DNA of 64,000 bases from Leucosporidium creatinivorum (Eukaryota; Basidiomycota; Microbotryomycetes; Leucosporidiales; Leucosporidiaceae): NCBI GenBank assembly GCA_001600635.1, contig BCKL01000015.1, forward strand, positions 516,685 to 580,684, read 5' to 3'. Within the stretch, counting starts at the first letter, position 1. The number at the start of each line of letters is the position of its first letter. Below are positions 21,152 through 34,462 of this stretch, one piece after another. A model generated the notes under the pieces. It worked only from the letters and a program-made list of their open reading frames with translations, was not told where the DNA came from and ran no database searches. A program made the position numbers and the translations under genes.

Positions 21152-24100
21152 ATGGCTTCGGACAACGTCTCGGCGCCTGCGAGCGCATCTCTAGCACCTC
21201 CAGTAGCTCGGCCTCAGCCTAGTAGCAAGCGTGGATCGTTTCTCGGCAAGCTACCCAAACCCAGGCTGCCGTTTCGCGGGAACCAGCAGCGCGCGGATCT
21301 CCTCAAGCCGCTCGGTGAGTGTTCGGGCTCCCTGTATCAGCTCCAGGCGAGGGCTAACATACACTACAAACAGATCCTTCGGCGCCTGCACTCGGGACGC
21401 TCGTCGTACGAGTCCTCGCAGCGACGGATCTCGTTGCAAAGGACCGCAACGGCCTGAGCGATCCGTTCGTCGTGATCCGCTACGCCGCAACCAGGGTAGG
21501 CAGCTTACTTTCGCCAAGATCTCCCACGCGCTCTCCGACCTCATCGCACTTCGATCCTGACCGTCCCTTTGACCCACAGGTGACCAGCATCACCGTGCCC
21601 AAGAGCTTGAATCCTGTATGGGGTGACGAAGCCAAGCTCGAAGTCAAGGTGTACGATTCGCGTGGATTCGGCAGGGAGAGGATTGAATGTGTGCTTTGGG
21701 ACAAGGATCGAGTCGGGCGGGAATACCTCGGCGAGGTCAGCATCGGCCTCGACAACGCCTGGGGAAGCCCGCAAGATTGGGCAGGAGGAGTACCGCCAGT
21801 CGGTTTGGACGACGAGGAGAACAAGGTGAGTGTTCTCTGATACCAAGCTGCCGCTCATCGCTGATCGCCCTCGTAACAGCCCATCTGGCATCCAATTAGG
21901 TCGTCTCGCTCTCGCTCAGCCGTCTCCGGTCAGGTCCAAGTCCAAGTCGGATTCATCCCACCGAGTGCATCGACATCTTCATCCGGCTCGACCGCCCTCT
22001 CCACCGCCGAGCGCGAGCGCCTGCTCAGCGTGCTCGAGCGCTGCTTTGAGGAGCGCGAGGGAACTCGTCGTCCGAGCAAGGAAGAGCGTGTCCTTCTGTC
22101 AGCTCCGGTAAGGCTAATTGTGATGAGCCCGTAGCACGCTTGGCTGACCTCTCATCCACCTACAGACCGAAGGTGTCGGTACGCAGCCCATCGACGACCT
22201 CTCCCCGCTCGGCACCACTCCCGCGCCTCTCCACCACCTGCCAACCGGCGAGGACGACGATGATCACTCCTCCGATACCTCCTCTGAGTCGGGCTCAGAC
22301 AGCGATGGCGACGAGTCGGACACCGAGGGGGAGCTCGAAGGTCAGCTCGAGACTTCCACCGACGACGAGGACGAGGTCCTCGTGACAGCCGTCGAGGCTC
22401 CCGCAGAGTATTTTGACTTCGGCCATGGTCGTCAACAATACGCATCGCCCGAGCCCGAGACTCCCGAGATCCCCCACACCCCCGCCATCGTCGTACAACC
22501 CGACGAATCGACTCCCCGCCCTCCTCCACTCGACCGCACCTCCTCCGTCGCTTCAACTGCCGCCTCGACCAGCTCGAGACGCGGTCTCAGCCTCCCTGGT
22601 TTCATGAAGCGTCGCGATTCGAGCAAGAGCGTCCTCAGCGTCAAGGATGCTGAATCGGCCGCCAGCGACATCAACTCGACCGACGCCGAGACGGCAACCT
22701 CGACGCAGGAGAAGCGCAGACGATTCGGCAGGAAGAAGAGGAGTGCTGGGGTGGTCGATCTTGCCGTCATCGCAGGTGGCGAGAGTGCCGCAGCCGTCGC
22801 CGTACCCGACACCAAGCGCAAGAGGAGGAAGGGAAGGAAGGCCAGGAAGCAGCAGCGCGCGGCGGAGGCATCGGAGGAGAGTGGCGAGAAGCCCAAGAAG
22901 AAGAGCAAGCTTGGTCGCCGTAGGACAAGGAGGCACTACACGTACGCCGACGACGGCGACATCCTGGGCCTCGTCCAGATCGAGGTCAAGGGCGCGAAGG
23001 ACCTGCCGAGGTTCAAGAACGCGATGCGCATGGGCTACGACATGGATGCCTTTGCCGTCATCTCCTTTGGTCGCAAGGTGTTCCGCACCAGGTGAGCTTC
23101 TCGCTCGTCTGCTGCCCTTGCTCGCCGCTGACCCCAACTTCGCCGAGCAGGGTCATTCGTCACTCGCTCAATCCCATCTGGGACGAGAAGCTCTTCTTCC
23201 ACGTTCGTCAGACCGAGGCTCACTGGTATGTTCAATGCTCAATTATCAAGAGAGCTCCCCCTAATTCCTCCTGCTCGCAGGAACATCGCCTTCAACATCT
23301 ACGATTGGGACAAGGTCTCTTCCAACGACCACGTCGGGGATGTCACCATCCCCCTTGAGCAGCTGCTCGGCACCACCGTGCAGGCCGACGACCGTGGACT
23401 CTACCCCGCCTCCAGCGAGGGCAAGCTCATCGGCGACGACTTCCACCCTCACGACCTCAAGATTGCAATCGACGGCAAGGAGGCGGCCGAGAACGACATT
23501 GACGGCAAGACGCCCTCGACGCTCCAGATTCGCGCCAAGTTCACGCCCTACAGTATGTGCCGTGTCCCTGCACAGCTTCCAGCGCCGAGCTGACCCCTTG
23601 TCTTCCCACAGGCGCTCTCCGCCAGCAGTTCTGGCGAGTCTACCTTCGAAACTACGACATCGACGAGAGCGGTACCTTCTCGCACATCGAGATCTTCTCC
23701 ATGCTCGACTCGCTCGGCTCGACTCTTTCCAAGGAGACCATCTCGTCCTTCTTCACCCGCTTCAACAAGTCCGAGAACGAGGAGCTCAGCATGGACGAGG
23801 TCGTGCTCTGCCTCGAGGCCGAGGTTACCAAGCCTACAGAGGAGAAGAGGATCGTTCACGACTCGTCCACTTCCGCCAACAATTCGGCCCCTGGAACGCC
23901 CGGCATCGCTCCCGGCTCCCTCTCCTTCACGTCCCCCGACGAGGCCAAGCCGGAGCAGACCGACGTTTCGAGCACCATGCAGCCCATTCAGCCCGGCGCA
24001 GAAGTAGTCACCAACACTGAGCAGGGAACGGCGGTCAAGGCGCCTGAACAGGGAACGGCGGTCAAGGCGCCTGAACAGGGAACCGCTCCGCCTTCGAATG

Positions 24101-25927
24101 GACAAGGCTCGCTTGACCCACTCGCCGATGACAGCGACAGCTCGGGCGAGAAGGTCGAGAGAGGTCAGTGTCGACATTGAGGAGCCTTGGACAACTACTG
24201 ACGTCTACCTGTTGCAGTCGTCAACATCAAGGAGTGCCCTCTATGCCACAAGCCTCGCATGCACTCGAAGGCCGAGCTCGGTGAGCTTCTTCTCGCTCTG
24301 CTCCTCTCGACGGAGCTGACTTTGCTCGCCCTCAACAGACATCATCACGCACATGGGAGTCTGCTCCTCGACCGACCCTCGCGCCGTCAACCGCATCGTC
24401 GTCAACGAGTTCGTCACAGCGTCACAGGCTCAGCGCAAGTGGTTCACCAAGATCATCTCCAAGGCTACGAAGGGGGCTTACCAGCTCGGCGCTGTACGTA
24501 GAGCTCTTTCGCTTCGCCCTTCGCCGTCATGCTGACCTTATTCTCGTCTCGCAGGACTCGGCGAACATCGTGCGCCGTCGCCTTCCAAGTCCATTCGCCC
24601 GAGCTTTCGCTGACCTCCACTCTCATTTGCAGATCGTACAAGACCGTCTCACTGGAGCTCTACTCGAGGAGAAAATGGCTGTGTACGTCCGATTGGGCAT
24701 GCGACTCGCCTACCGAGGGATCGGACCCGGAGGAGGAATGGAGGGCGCTCGCAGTGAGTTTCAACCGCTCGTTGTTGCACGAGACATCTGCTGACCTCGT
24801 CTTGTACGAAGTACGCCGTCTGCTCGAGTCCATGTCGGTCAAGCAGGGCGTCAAGTTCGATTCGCCCGCCTCGGCGAGGGAGATTCCCGCCTTCATCGAG
24901 TTCCACAACCTCGACCTCAACGAGTGCTTGGATCCTTTGTCTTCCTTCAGTGAGCTGCTCAGCTTCCCTCCCTCTCGCTACATCCGCTGAACTCCTCGTC
25001 ACCCTCACAGAAACCTTCAACCAATTCTTCTACCGCAAGCTCAAGCCCGACGCCCGTCCCCTCGCCGACCCCGAAGACCCTCGCACTCTCGTCTCCCCCG
25101 CCGACTGCCGTGCCATGTTCTTCCAGACCGTCGACGACGCCACCAAGATCTGGATCAAGGGTCGCGAGTTCACCGTCGCTCGTCTGCTCGGCGAGGGCTA
25201 CGAGGACAAGGCGCATCTCTTTGAGAACGCCAGCTTGGCCATCTTCCGTCTCGCGCCCCAGGATTATCATCGGTACCACAGGTGAGCTTGTCGCTTTCGA
25301 GTCTGACGAGTCGAGCTCACCGCCTTGCGGCTTACCGCAGCCCTATCGACGGAGTGATGGGACCGCTCAACGAGATCAATGGAGCTTACTACACCGTCAA
25401 CCCCATCGCCATTCGCGCTCAGATTGATGTCTACGGCGAGAACAAGCGGACTGTCGGTAGCATCACTAGGTGAGCCTTCTCCCCTGTATTGAGCTCGACC
25501 GCCGAGGCTGATCTTCCTGCGCTCCAACAGCCCCGTCTTTGGCGAGTCGATGCACGTCTGGATTGGAGCGATGATGGTTGGATCTATCTGCATGACCAAG
25601 CTCGAGGGAGACGACATCAAGCGCGGAGATGAGACTGGTGAGTGGGCCCCGAGCTGTCGGTTTCCGTTGCTTCGCGAAGCTGACCCCTCGTTGCGTTAAC
25701 AGGCTACTTCAAGTTCGGCGGCAGTACCATTGTCTGCCTCTTCAACAATGTCGACTTCGACCAGGACCTCGTGCAGAACTCGATGAACTCGGTAAGGTCG
25801 CTGCTCGGCGCTGCTTCTTCTCTCGGCGCTTTCCTAACTTGTAGCTGACTGTCGTGTCTACTGTTTCACACAGATCGAGACGCTCGTTCGTGTTGGTATG
25901 CGCATCGGTAGGAAAAAGGAGACTTGA
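21152..25927 (+). CDS. PSD2: Phosphatidylserine decarboxylase, C2-domain type
   Basis: Makes phosphatidylethanolamine from phosphatidylserine in endosome/Golgi/vacuole membranes (family knowledge). Exons: 21152-21314, 21374-21495, 21580-21825, 21880-22107, 22166-23091, 23151-23225, 23281-23552, 23612-24163, 24218-24280, 24339-24493, 24555-24569, 24633-24753, 24812-24949, 25011-25281, 25341-25469, 25531-25637, 25703-25791, 25874-25927; 1241 residues. First C2 domain about 65-165 (LAATDLVAKDRNGLSDPFVV), an acidic/basic disordered linker, second C2 about 519-650 (IEVKGAKDLPRFK, SLNPIWDE, YDWDKVSSNDHVGD), an EF-hand-like segment (YDIDESGTFSHIE), CPLC motif near 866, then the decarboxylase. The self-cleavage motif is GGST (Ser about 1202), where the pyruvoyl group forms. 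A 15-base exon encodes DSANI. It is slightly longer than yeast Psd2 because of the linker. Confidence 0.96.
24019..24087 (+). repeat. 27 bp in-frame repeat inside PSD2
   Basis: Two full copies and a partial third of a 27-base unit encoding EQGTAVKAP, between the EF-hand region and the decarboxylase domain. The copies are nearly identical, suggesting recent expansion and a length-variable linker. Confidence 0.9.
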
Positions 25928-26361
25928 GCTGAAGAGGAGGAGAAGAGAGTGCACCGAGCGAGCAGAGGCAGTGCGCCGAAGCCGTGAGGGACGGAGGATG
26001 GACAAGGACACTTGAATTGTCGTTTGGATTGTGTTTCTGACTTTTGCTCGCAATGTGGAATACGTACTCTTTTCGCAATACTTTCAAGTCGAGTCAATTC
26101 TTCCTTCTTGGACCGAGCGAGCAGGCGCGACCAACCCTTAGCGAAGCGAGACCCCTCCTCTCCTGGCTTGCCTCCCGCCAAATCGCTCGTTTCTTACTCG
26201 TTTCGCATCGACTTACCAGCAATCACTTGGGATCTGTAACACATAGATCTACCTTTCAGCACAACGTGAGCCCGCTCTCGAGCTTCTCGTACAGCTCTCC
26301 TTCGCTGACCTCTCTCTGCGTCATCTCTCCCAGCAATCGCCTCGAACAACCGCCCTCGTAC
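25928..26361. other. PSD2-SQS1 intergenic region
   Basis: About 430 bases holding the PSD2 3' end and the SQS1 upstream region. A GTGAGC...GCTGACC...CAG-like stretch around 26267-26334 may be an intron in the SQS1 5' UTR. I see no separate gene. Confidence 0.4.
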
Positions 26362-29300
26362 ATGCAGCGCGGTACGCCTAATCGCGGACGAGGCAGAGGA
26401 GGACGAGGAGGAAGCTACAGCGCACCGGGAACACCTCGAGGAGGAGGACGAGGCGGAGGAGGGAGGGGAGGAGCAGGCGGTCGCGGAAGGGGGCGCGGTG
26501 GAGCTAGTGTGGCGCAGAATTTCACCGAGGTAGCATTGGACTACAGCGCTCTGAGTGAGGCTGCGCTCGGTACGTTTCTCGTTGGCTCTGTACGGCTCTA
26601 GGCCGTTCGCAGCTTACGCGTTGGGCGCGAAACCCAGGCTTCAACCCTTCGAATATCCCTACTACTCCTCACGCCAAACCCGCCTTCCCTTACCAATCCC
26701 AAGGCTCTCATACACCCAACCTCTACTCGGCCTACCCGCCTACACCTCCCAACGGCGGCCACAACTCGTCGGGCTACACCACTCCGAAGCAAGGACTCGG
26801 TGCACGTGGGGGTCGTGCTGGCTTCCAAGGCGCTCGCGGAGGGGGCAGAGGATCATTCACCCCCTCTGGAGCAGCTGGACGCGGTGGTATGGCCGGTGGA
26901 CTCGGTTTCCACGCCGCTAGCCCGGGAGGAGGGAGAGGGCGAGGACGCGGTGGACCCGTCGTTGGCATGGGACAAGGCTCGTTTAGGCCTCTTCTCGTGC
27001 CCGTTACCTTCGTTAAGGCTTCGGGCTTGACTCCTACCCTCGACGGCGATAAGGAGAAAGCGCAGACGCCCGCCGAGCTGCCTCGAGGGGAGGAGGAGCC
27101 AGCGCCGGGCGAGTTGGAGGACAGGGTCATGGAGGGCCAACTGGTTGATGTGGTGAGGGATCTGGACTTGGCGGATATCGATCCCGTTGAGCAGGAGCAG
27201 GACGACAGCCCGATGGACGTCGAGGAAACGACGGCCACCGAGGACGAGCCTCAGGTCGTCAGAGCGTCGACCAGCATCGTACGGGACATCAAGAGGGACG
27301 ATGACGACGACGAATCCTCCGGTGACGACGAGGAGATCGTCTTCCACCCCAAGTTAGAACCCGCCAGCGCCGCGACCCCTCCCATCGCCGAACCTCCTTC
27401 CTCCCCTCCCCTCTTCATGATCGACACCGAACCTTCTCCCGTGCAACTCGCGCCCGCAACTACCTCCAACTCATCAACACTTCCCCTCGGAGCCCCCGCC
27501 CCAGCATCAAAGCCCGCTCCCTTGCCCACCACCTCCCTCCCACCTCCCGTCGCAACCTCCATCCCCGCCTCAGCCGCCACCCCTTCCCCCAAACCTAAGC
27601 AGTCCAAATCTACCGCCGTACTTCCTCCCAAGCTCAGCAAGTCGCAAAAAGCGGCTCTCAAGAAGGCAGGCAAGAAGGCTCGCAAAGCCGGCAAGGGTCA
27701 CGCTCGGTCAGGCAATCACCATCTCTTTGTCGAGGCTCCTGCGGGCCACTCGGACGAAGAGGAGGATGAGGAGGACGATCAAGCTGGGAGGGAGATGTTT
27801 GAGAAGATGGGCGCCGTCGATTTGTCGGACGAGGAGCCCGCTGCGCAGGGTGTGGAGGAGGAGGGAGAGGCGAGGGTTGGAGATTCGGACCTCGAGTGGG
27901 GGTCTGGTGGACCGGGAGAGGAGAGCGAGGATGAGGAGATGGCCGGCGCATCGAGGCCCAGTGGCAAGGAAAGGAAGCTAGCGAGGAGGCAGCAGCGGGA
28001 GGCGCAAAGGGAGGCCGAGAAGATGGAGCGGTTGACCATGCAGGCGAGGAGTCAGGTCGATAAGGCGATGGGCGAGGTTGGAGTGTCGGAGGAGGTCGAG
28101 ATCATGTATGGCGTCAAGAAGTCGGGCAAGAAGGGAGGCAAGAAGGGAAGGAAGCAGATCGAGCTGCTCGCTGCCGAGGATTACGAGCGCAACGTCCTGG
28201 GACTCGACGCCTCCATCGACGAGTCGGACGACCAGGACAGCTACGACGTCGATCTCCAAGCTGCTGAGACTTTCTCTCGAGGTCTCATCGGCGGCAAGAG
28301 CGGACGACAGGCGACTCTCACCGAGATGGAGGACAAGGCGCGAGACGATCTCGTTGCCAGCGACGATGGATGGAGGACGTCGAGCGGTAGCGATGAGGAT
28401 GATAATGAGGGGGCTAGCGAGGTGGATAGCGAGGAGGAGAGCGAGGGTAGTGACGATAGTGTCGATACGGGCGACGAGGAGGAGATGCTCCACCACCTCG
28501 CCGAGGCCGACGCGTGAGTGCCTTCTCGAGGCTCTTCGACCCCGCGCTGACCCATCTTTTGACTACAGCGACGTCGACCTCGCCATCGCCGAAGAGGAGG
28601 ACGCCATGTTCGACGTCTCCCAAACGACCCACGACACTTCCTTCGACTCGTCCGAAGCCACCTCCGACGAAGACGCCGCCATCGAACGTGCTCTACTCGC
28701 GGGAGGAACGATCCGCCTCTCCTCGATGGGACAGAGCGGTAGTGGTGGAAGGAGGGACGTCAAGGAGAAGAAGAGGGTAGCCAAGGGCAAGGGCAAGGCG
28801 GTCGTGCAGATTGATGACGTCTACATCGACGAGGACAGCGAGGATAGCGATGAGGATGAGATGTTCGAGGGGAGCAATACTTGGGCGGATAACGATGAGG
28901 ACTACATCCGCGGTGTTCAGGTGAGTTACCTCGGTCGTCGCCTCTCGGCGCCGAAGCTGATCTTCTCCCTTCCCTCGCCGAACAGGAGATCATCGCCGCC
29001 AACTCGCACCTTCTCGAGCGAGGTGGAGATCGCAAGACGCGCAAGAAGCTCTTCAAGGCCGTCCAGGATGGCAACTTTGAGGACTTTGACCTCGACTACG
29101 GCGAGGACGACTTTGCGCTGACGGCCGGACGTGAGTTGCTTCACCGAGCCTTTCCTTCTCTTGACGAGCCGAGGCTGATCACCAACTTCTCTGCACACCA
29201 CAGCCTCCAAGAAGAAGAAGAACAAGTCCGAGAAGCCCAACTTTGGCGGCTCCTTCTCGGCCGACCTCGAGGACCAATGGACGAAAGACCGCACCAAGAA

Positions 29301-30379
29301 GTCCGAGTACAAGCGGCAACGCGCCCTCGCTCGCGCCGAAGCCGTCGAAGCGACCTCCATGTCCAAGAAGGGACCTCGCGCGCCCCCGACCTTCGCAGGA
29401 TCAAGCGACGCCGCCTTCCTCAACAACCGCATTCGCGATTTCCTCCTCTACGAAATCTCCTCCCCCTCGATGGCCCTCCCACCGATGAGTAAGAAGAGTC
29501 GAGTAGCGGTGCATCTTCTTGCCGAGGTGTATGGGCTCAAGAGTAAGAGTTTGGGCAAGGGCAAGGCGAGGTTCCCTGTGTTGGAGAGGACGAGTAGGAG
29601 TACGGTGTATGGCGTGGATGAGAGGAAGGTTCGGGCCATTTTGGGGACTGCGGCGGGAGAGAGGGAGGGTGGGTGGAGTGGTGGGAAAGCCAAGGGGAAG
29701 ATGGGAGGTCTTTGGGCGGCTCTCAGTGGGGAGGGGAAGAAGAGCGGTGGTGGTGGAGGCGGAGGAGGAGGAGGCAAGAAGAATTCGGAGGGTGGTGAGT
29801 GGTGCTCTGTACTGTACTACCTCGTTCTCGTCGCTGACCTATCATCTCGCACAGCTGTCGTCGGTCAAGGAGTAGGTTGCCGAGCTTTTGGGCTGCTCGT
29901 CTCGGCGCGAGCTTTGCTAACCTCTGTTCCTCTTTCTCGCAGGCCGATGCTCTTGGAGAAGGCAACATTGGATTCGCTCTACTCAAGAAGATGGGGTGAG
30001 TGATCAGTCCTCTTCGCAATCTCGCCTCACTCTCGCAGCTCTTTCGGTTTCGGCGCTGACCTCTCGTCTCGCCTCTCTCCCCTCGAACAGCTGGACCGAA
30101 GGCAGTCAAATCGGCATGTCTGGTGGCCTCTCCGAGCCCATCAGCGCTCGCATCAAGACGGTGAGCTCTCCATTCCTTTCTCCAACCCTCGGCGTCGTCA
30201 TGCCCTCTCCTCCTCATCGCGCGCCGCCGCAGGCGTTCCAGTTTCGACGCGCTAACTCAACCCTCCCCGCGTTTCCTTCCTTGTTGCTTTACACACAGAG
30301 CAAGTCGGGCTTGGGATCAGGGTACAGCGTGTCGAGGAGTGAGGCGCAGAAGTTGGGCAAGAGCGACGACCAGTGGTGA
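26362..30379 (+). CDS. SQS1: R3H and G-patch protein, SQS1/PFA1-like
   Basis: The likely role is to activate the DEAH helicase Prp43 in splicing and ribosome assembly, as for yeast Sqs1. Exons: 26362-26569, 26638-28513, 28569-28920, 28986-29130, 29204-29794, 29855-29871, 29943-29995, 30091-30160, 30299-30379; 1130 residues. The N-terminus is an RGG-rich tract (residues 8-48), the middle is long and acidic with lysine patches, the R3H domain is near residues 930-1000 (SRVAVHLLAEVYGL, FPVLERTSRS), and the G-patch sits in the last 75 residues (GADALGEGNIGFALLKKMGW, GLSEPI). The domain order matches Sqs1, although the protein is longer than the yeast one. The last intron is 138 bases, about twice the local norm. 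The start is the first ATG in frame with the RGG tract. Confidence 0.9.
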
Positions 30380-30683
30380 TCCATGGAAGCGCCGAGCTTG
30401 CGCCGAAGCCGAGCGAAGCTTGAGGAGTTGGCCGTATAGCTCGCAGTAAAGTGCAACGGTGATTACGCTCGCCTGTACTATGATGTAGCGAGAGCAGCTG
30501 TGAGACGATAGACTACAGCATTGCCCTCCTGTTCAACGCGAGCTCCTTAAAATTGAGGGTGCGAAGGGCGCGGGGGAGACGACGTTGTTCGCTCCCGCCA
30601 AAATCGAAGGGCTTCCCTCGCTTGTCTTCTAACACCTCGTCGGCCTCACTGGCACAAGCACATCCTATCGTCCTACAGCAGCC
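30380..30683. promoter_or_regulatory. SQS1-channel intergenic region
   Basis: About 300 bases with the SQS1 3' end and the channel promoter. CTACAG (30673-30678) lies five bases before the channel ATG. I see nothing else in it. Confidence 0.4.
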
Positions 30684-33600
30684 ATGGCCGCCTACCCACC
30701 GCGATCCACCTCTTCACCTCGACAAGGCTCCCTCGACCGCAGCGCTTCCTCGCGACCGTCGACGGAGGCCCCTTCTTACCGTCTAGACGACTTCAACTCG
30801 GCGCAGCAGCCCAGGCAGCAAGGCGTACAGCTCCGAGACCGCGATTACGCCTACGAGACGGACCCTTTGACGTCCTACACGTCGCCTCAGCTAGGGCACT
30901 CGTCGCCCTCCGAGCAGCAAAGGCGAGACGGCAGCAGCGCAGACAACGCCTTCAGCGACGTCCCTTACTCGCCTACAGGGCGCGGAGGCTCTTTGGACCT
31001 TTCCGACGCCTATGTCACCGACAACACGTACCCGGCCATGCGCTCCGGATCCTCTTCGACTCACAACTCTCGCTCCCCGCTTCGCCATGACGGACAACAA
31101 CCGCCGATGCCCCCCTTGGGCCAGCCGCTGCACCCTGGGGCGAGCGTATCGATGCAGAAGCAGGATAGCAGTCAATCTACCCCCGAGAAGCGCTACGGTA
31201 ACAACGCCGAAAAGAGCGGCTACAATAGCCCTCGAGCGCGTTCGCATGACCGTGGTGGATCAGGATTGGGCAACTGGACGGGCGCGGGAGGGAATAGGTC
31301 GCCTTACGGTCAATTGGGAGCCAACACCGCTCCTAATAGTGGACTGCAGAGCGCCGCTTCGAGCAACCCCAACTTGCTTTACGCCGTGAGTCGGCCTTTC
31401 CCTTTCATCAGCTAGTTCGCGCTCGGTTCGAAGGGAACTTCAACAGCGCGCGCGCATAAGCTGCAGAGCGATGTTGTGTGTGCGATTGAACGAGGAAAGC
31501 TGACTTTCGCTCTTCTTTCGCCCCTTTCCGCCCTTTCGCAGGACGGTGACTTCATCCCTCCTCCCTCAAACGCCTTCTCCCGCGCCGTCTTTGCCGTCTA
31601 CGACTCGAGCTTCATCGTCCGATGGATCATCTACATCATTCCCCTCATGGCCCTCCTCTGGATTCCCGGCATCATCGGCTTGACGTGGAAGCCCGAGGCC
31701 ACCGTCTGGACGGTCCCTCTCGTTTGGTGGTCCGGATGGCTCAGTGTGGTCTGGGGTGGATGGTGGGGAGCTGCTCTCAGTGAGTATCGCTTTCATCTCG
31801 CTCATCGTCGCGAAGGGCCTCGAGCCGACGAGCTGACCCTTCTTCCCACCAGTCGCCAAGCTCGGCCCCAAGGTCCTCCACTACACCGTCGGCACCATCG
31901 CTCCCGAGCTTCGCCACTACATCACCTACGTCAAGGCTATTCAGTTCTACACCGGTAAGCTACTAATCGAGCTCGTGTATGCTCCTCGAGCGAGATCGCT
32001 GACTCGCTTCCCTTCGCAGGCGCCGCTGGATGGGCTCTCGGTGCGTTCATCATCGTCGGAGGTCGTCGAAGGTCACGAAGGTCAATCGCTAACCTCCACG
32101 TCGCTTACTAGCCAACTGGGTCTCATTCCTTCCCCTCATTCGCAACCACGCGACCAAGGACACTTCCAACGCCACTCTGTCGCTGTGCACGCAAGGTCTC
32201 TTCGGTATCTTCCTCGTGCTATTGATTCTCCTGGTCGAGAAGCTCTGCATTCAGGTCATGTGAGTTTCGAGCTCTTCGTTCCTTCGTTTCGGGAGCTGAC
32301 CGAGTTGTTGCCCATCTACAGTGCCCACAACTTCCACAAGAAATCCTGTAGGCGGTCGAGCACGAGTCAGAGTACTCTTTGTCCATGCTGACTTTTCTCC
32401 CTTGCACAGATGAGGACCGCATCGAAACGCAGAAGCAGCAGATCAAGGTTCTGGTCTCGCTCTACGTCAAGTGAGCTGGATCTCGTTCCCGTTCTGCTCG
32501 CAAGAACGCCTGCTGATCTATCTACCTCACAGCACCCGCGACCTCGGCCGCTCCGACACCCTCGACAACGGCGGCGGCCTCAACCGTCCCAAGCGCGGCC
32601 GGCAGCAAAGCGACCCCACTCTGCTCGTCAAGAGTGCTCTCAAGAACGTCAAGAAGGTCGCGCAAACCGCCACCACCGTCATCGGCACCGTCGCTTCCGA
32701 GATTGCGGGAGAGCAGGTCCTCAAACCCAACTCGGCGCCTTCGATGGTCACCGCCGCCCTTAGCTCGGCTAACAAGTCTAAGCAGATGGCCAAGAGGATT
32801 TACTACTCGTTTTGCCCTTCGTACCGCTCGGCTCTTCTGCTTGAGGACATCTCGCGCTGCTTCCAAAACAGGGATCAGGCCGAAGCTGTGAGTTGCTCGT
32901 TTCGGCGCTGATCATCTTAAGCGACGACGACGCTGACTCGCCTGGCATTGCCACAAACAGGCCTTCGCCGTCTTCGACCGCGATGGCAACGGAGATGCTT
33001 CGCTCGAGGAGATTGAGCTTTCCCTCATGGACATCCACCGCGAGAGGCTGGCCCTCGGACGCTCGATGCGCGATATCGACTCGGCTGTCGGCAGGTGAGC
33101 TTCTTTCTCCCATAGTCTGAGACCTCCTCTCCTACAACGTTGCCTTGAGGGGACAGCGCCCGAGTTTCAGCCGAGCCGAGACTGACTCGCCGTACTCGCT
33201 CTTGCACAGGCTCGACAACATTGTCATGAGCGTGTGGTATGTGGTCAGCGTTCTCATCCTCGCTGGTCTCATGAACGCTAGCTTCAACACCATGATCACG
33301 AGGTGAGTTCCGAGTCTTCCTTCGCCTGCGCTGGAGGACTTCGCTGACCCTCCCCTCTCTAGTGCCGGAACCCTCATCCTCGGTCTGTCTTGGCTCATCG
33401 GAACCACCGCGCAAGAGATCCTCGCTTCCATCATCTTCCTCTTCATCAAGCATGTGTACGTCTTCTCGCCTTCGCCCGTTTCAAGTCGACCGAACTGCTG
33501 ATCCCTTCTTTCTTCTCCGTTTCTTCTTCCCACATAGCTACGACGTCGGAGACCGTGTTGACATCGATGGCGTCTCGTACATTGTCCTCGAGATGCAGCT

Positions 33601-34462
33601 CCTCTCCTCCGTCTTCAAGAAGACCGATGGAACCGTCGTTCAGGCGCCTCACTCGATTCTCAACACCAAGTTCATCAACAAGTGAGCTGGCTGTTTCGCG
33701 TTACGGCCGAGCCGATAGCTGACCGCTCTGCACTACTACAGCATTCGTCGCTCGGGCGCCATCCTCGAGACTTTTACTTGGGACGTCGACTTCTCGACTC
33801 CCTTCGAGAAGGTGAATTAGGGCGGTTTCGAGTCCGCTACAGGCTCCAGGCTGACTCGGCTTCACTACACTACAGATTGAAGCTCTTCGCTCTCGCATGC
33901 TCGAGTTCTTGGAGGTCGAGCGCCGCGACTTCTTGCCCCAAATCGACATCACCGTCCAGGGTTCGTTTCTCGCTCTTTCTGCAGTGTTCTCGGCGTTTCA
34001 GCTGACCCGAGACGTTGGGGACGTAGATTTCGTCGGTCAGGGCAAGCTCTCGCTGTCGGCCAACATACACTACAGAAGCAATTGGCAGAACGGAGCCCTG
34101 AAAGCGAGTCGTCGTTTCGGAGCGCGCCGAGCTTCTTCCTGCTGACCTTTTGCATCTCTACATCACAGGCCCAGCGTCGCAACAAGTGGACTTGTGCTCT
34201 CAAGCTCGCCATGGCCTCTCTCATGATCTACGGCCCTCTCGAGGCGGGCAACCCCTCGCCCGCTCCCGCCGATCCCGTCCAGTACCAGCAAGTCCCCTAC
34301 GAGCCTCCCAAGAAGGGCGACGAGCTCAAGGACGACAAGGACGTGGTCGACAAGCCTACTCGCCGCGACGTCGTGCAAAGTGGGGAGGAGCTTACTCTCG
34401 ATGACCCCAGGAGGGTGATGGAGGAGGAGGCTGGTCCGTTCGACTCGAAGAAGAGGGTTTGA
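30684..34462 (+). CDS. MscS-family mechanosensitive ion channel with EF-hand
   Basis: Predicted tension-gated channel of fungal internal membranes, similar to fission yeast Msy1/Msy2. Exons: 30684-31385, 31542-31779, 31853-31954, 32020-32040, 32112-32259, 32322-32347, 32410-32470, 32533-32887, 32961-33094, 33210-33302, 33363-33455, 33538-33681, 33742-33811, 33876-33960, 34027-34103, 34169-34462; 880 residues. A 234-residue polar N-terminus is followed by hydrophobic segments ([30 protein letters not shown]), an EF-hand ([14 protein letters not shown], about 556-568), two more membrane helices, and the MscS beta domain ([25 protein letters not shown]) ending [20 protein letters not shown]. Intron 34104-34168 has a GC donor (GCGAGT); this choice alone restores the family sequence. 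Part of this exon and intron is copied into both repeat arms. Confidence 0.94.
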
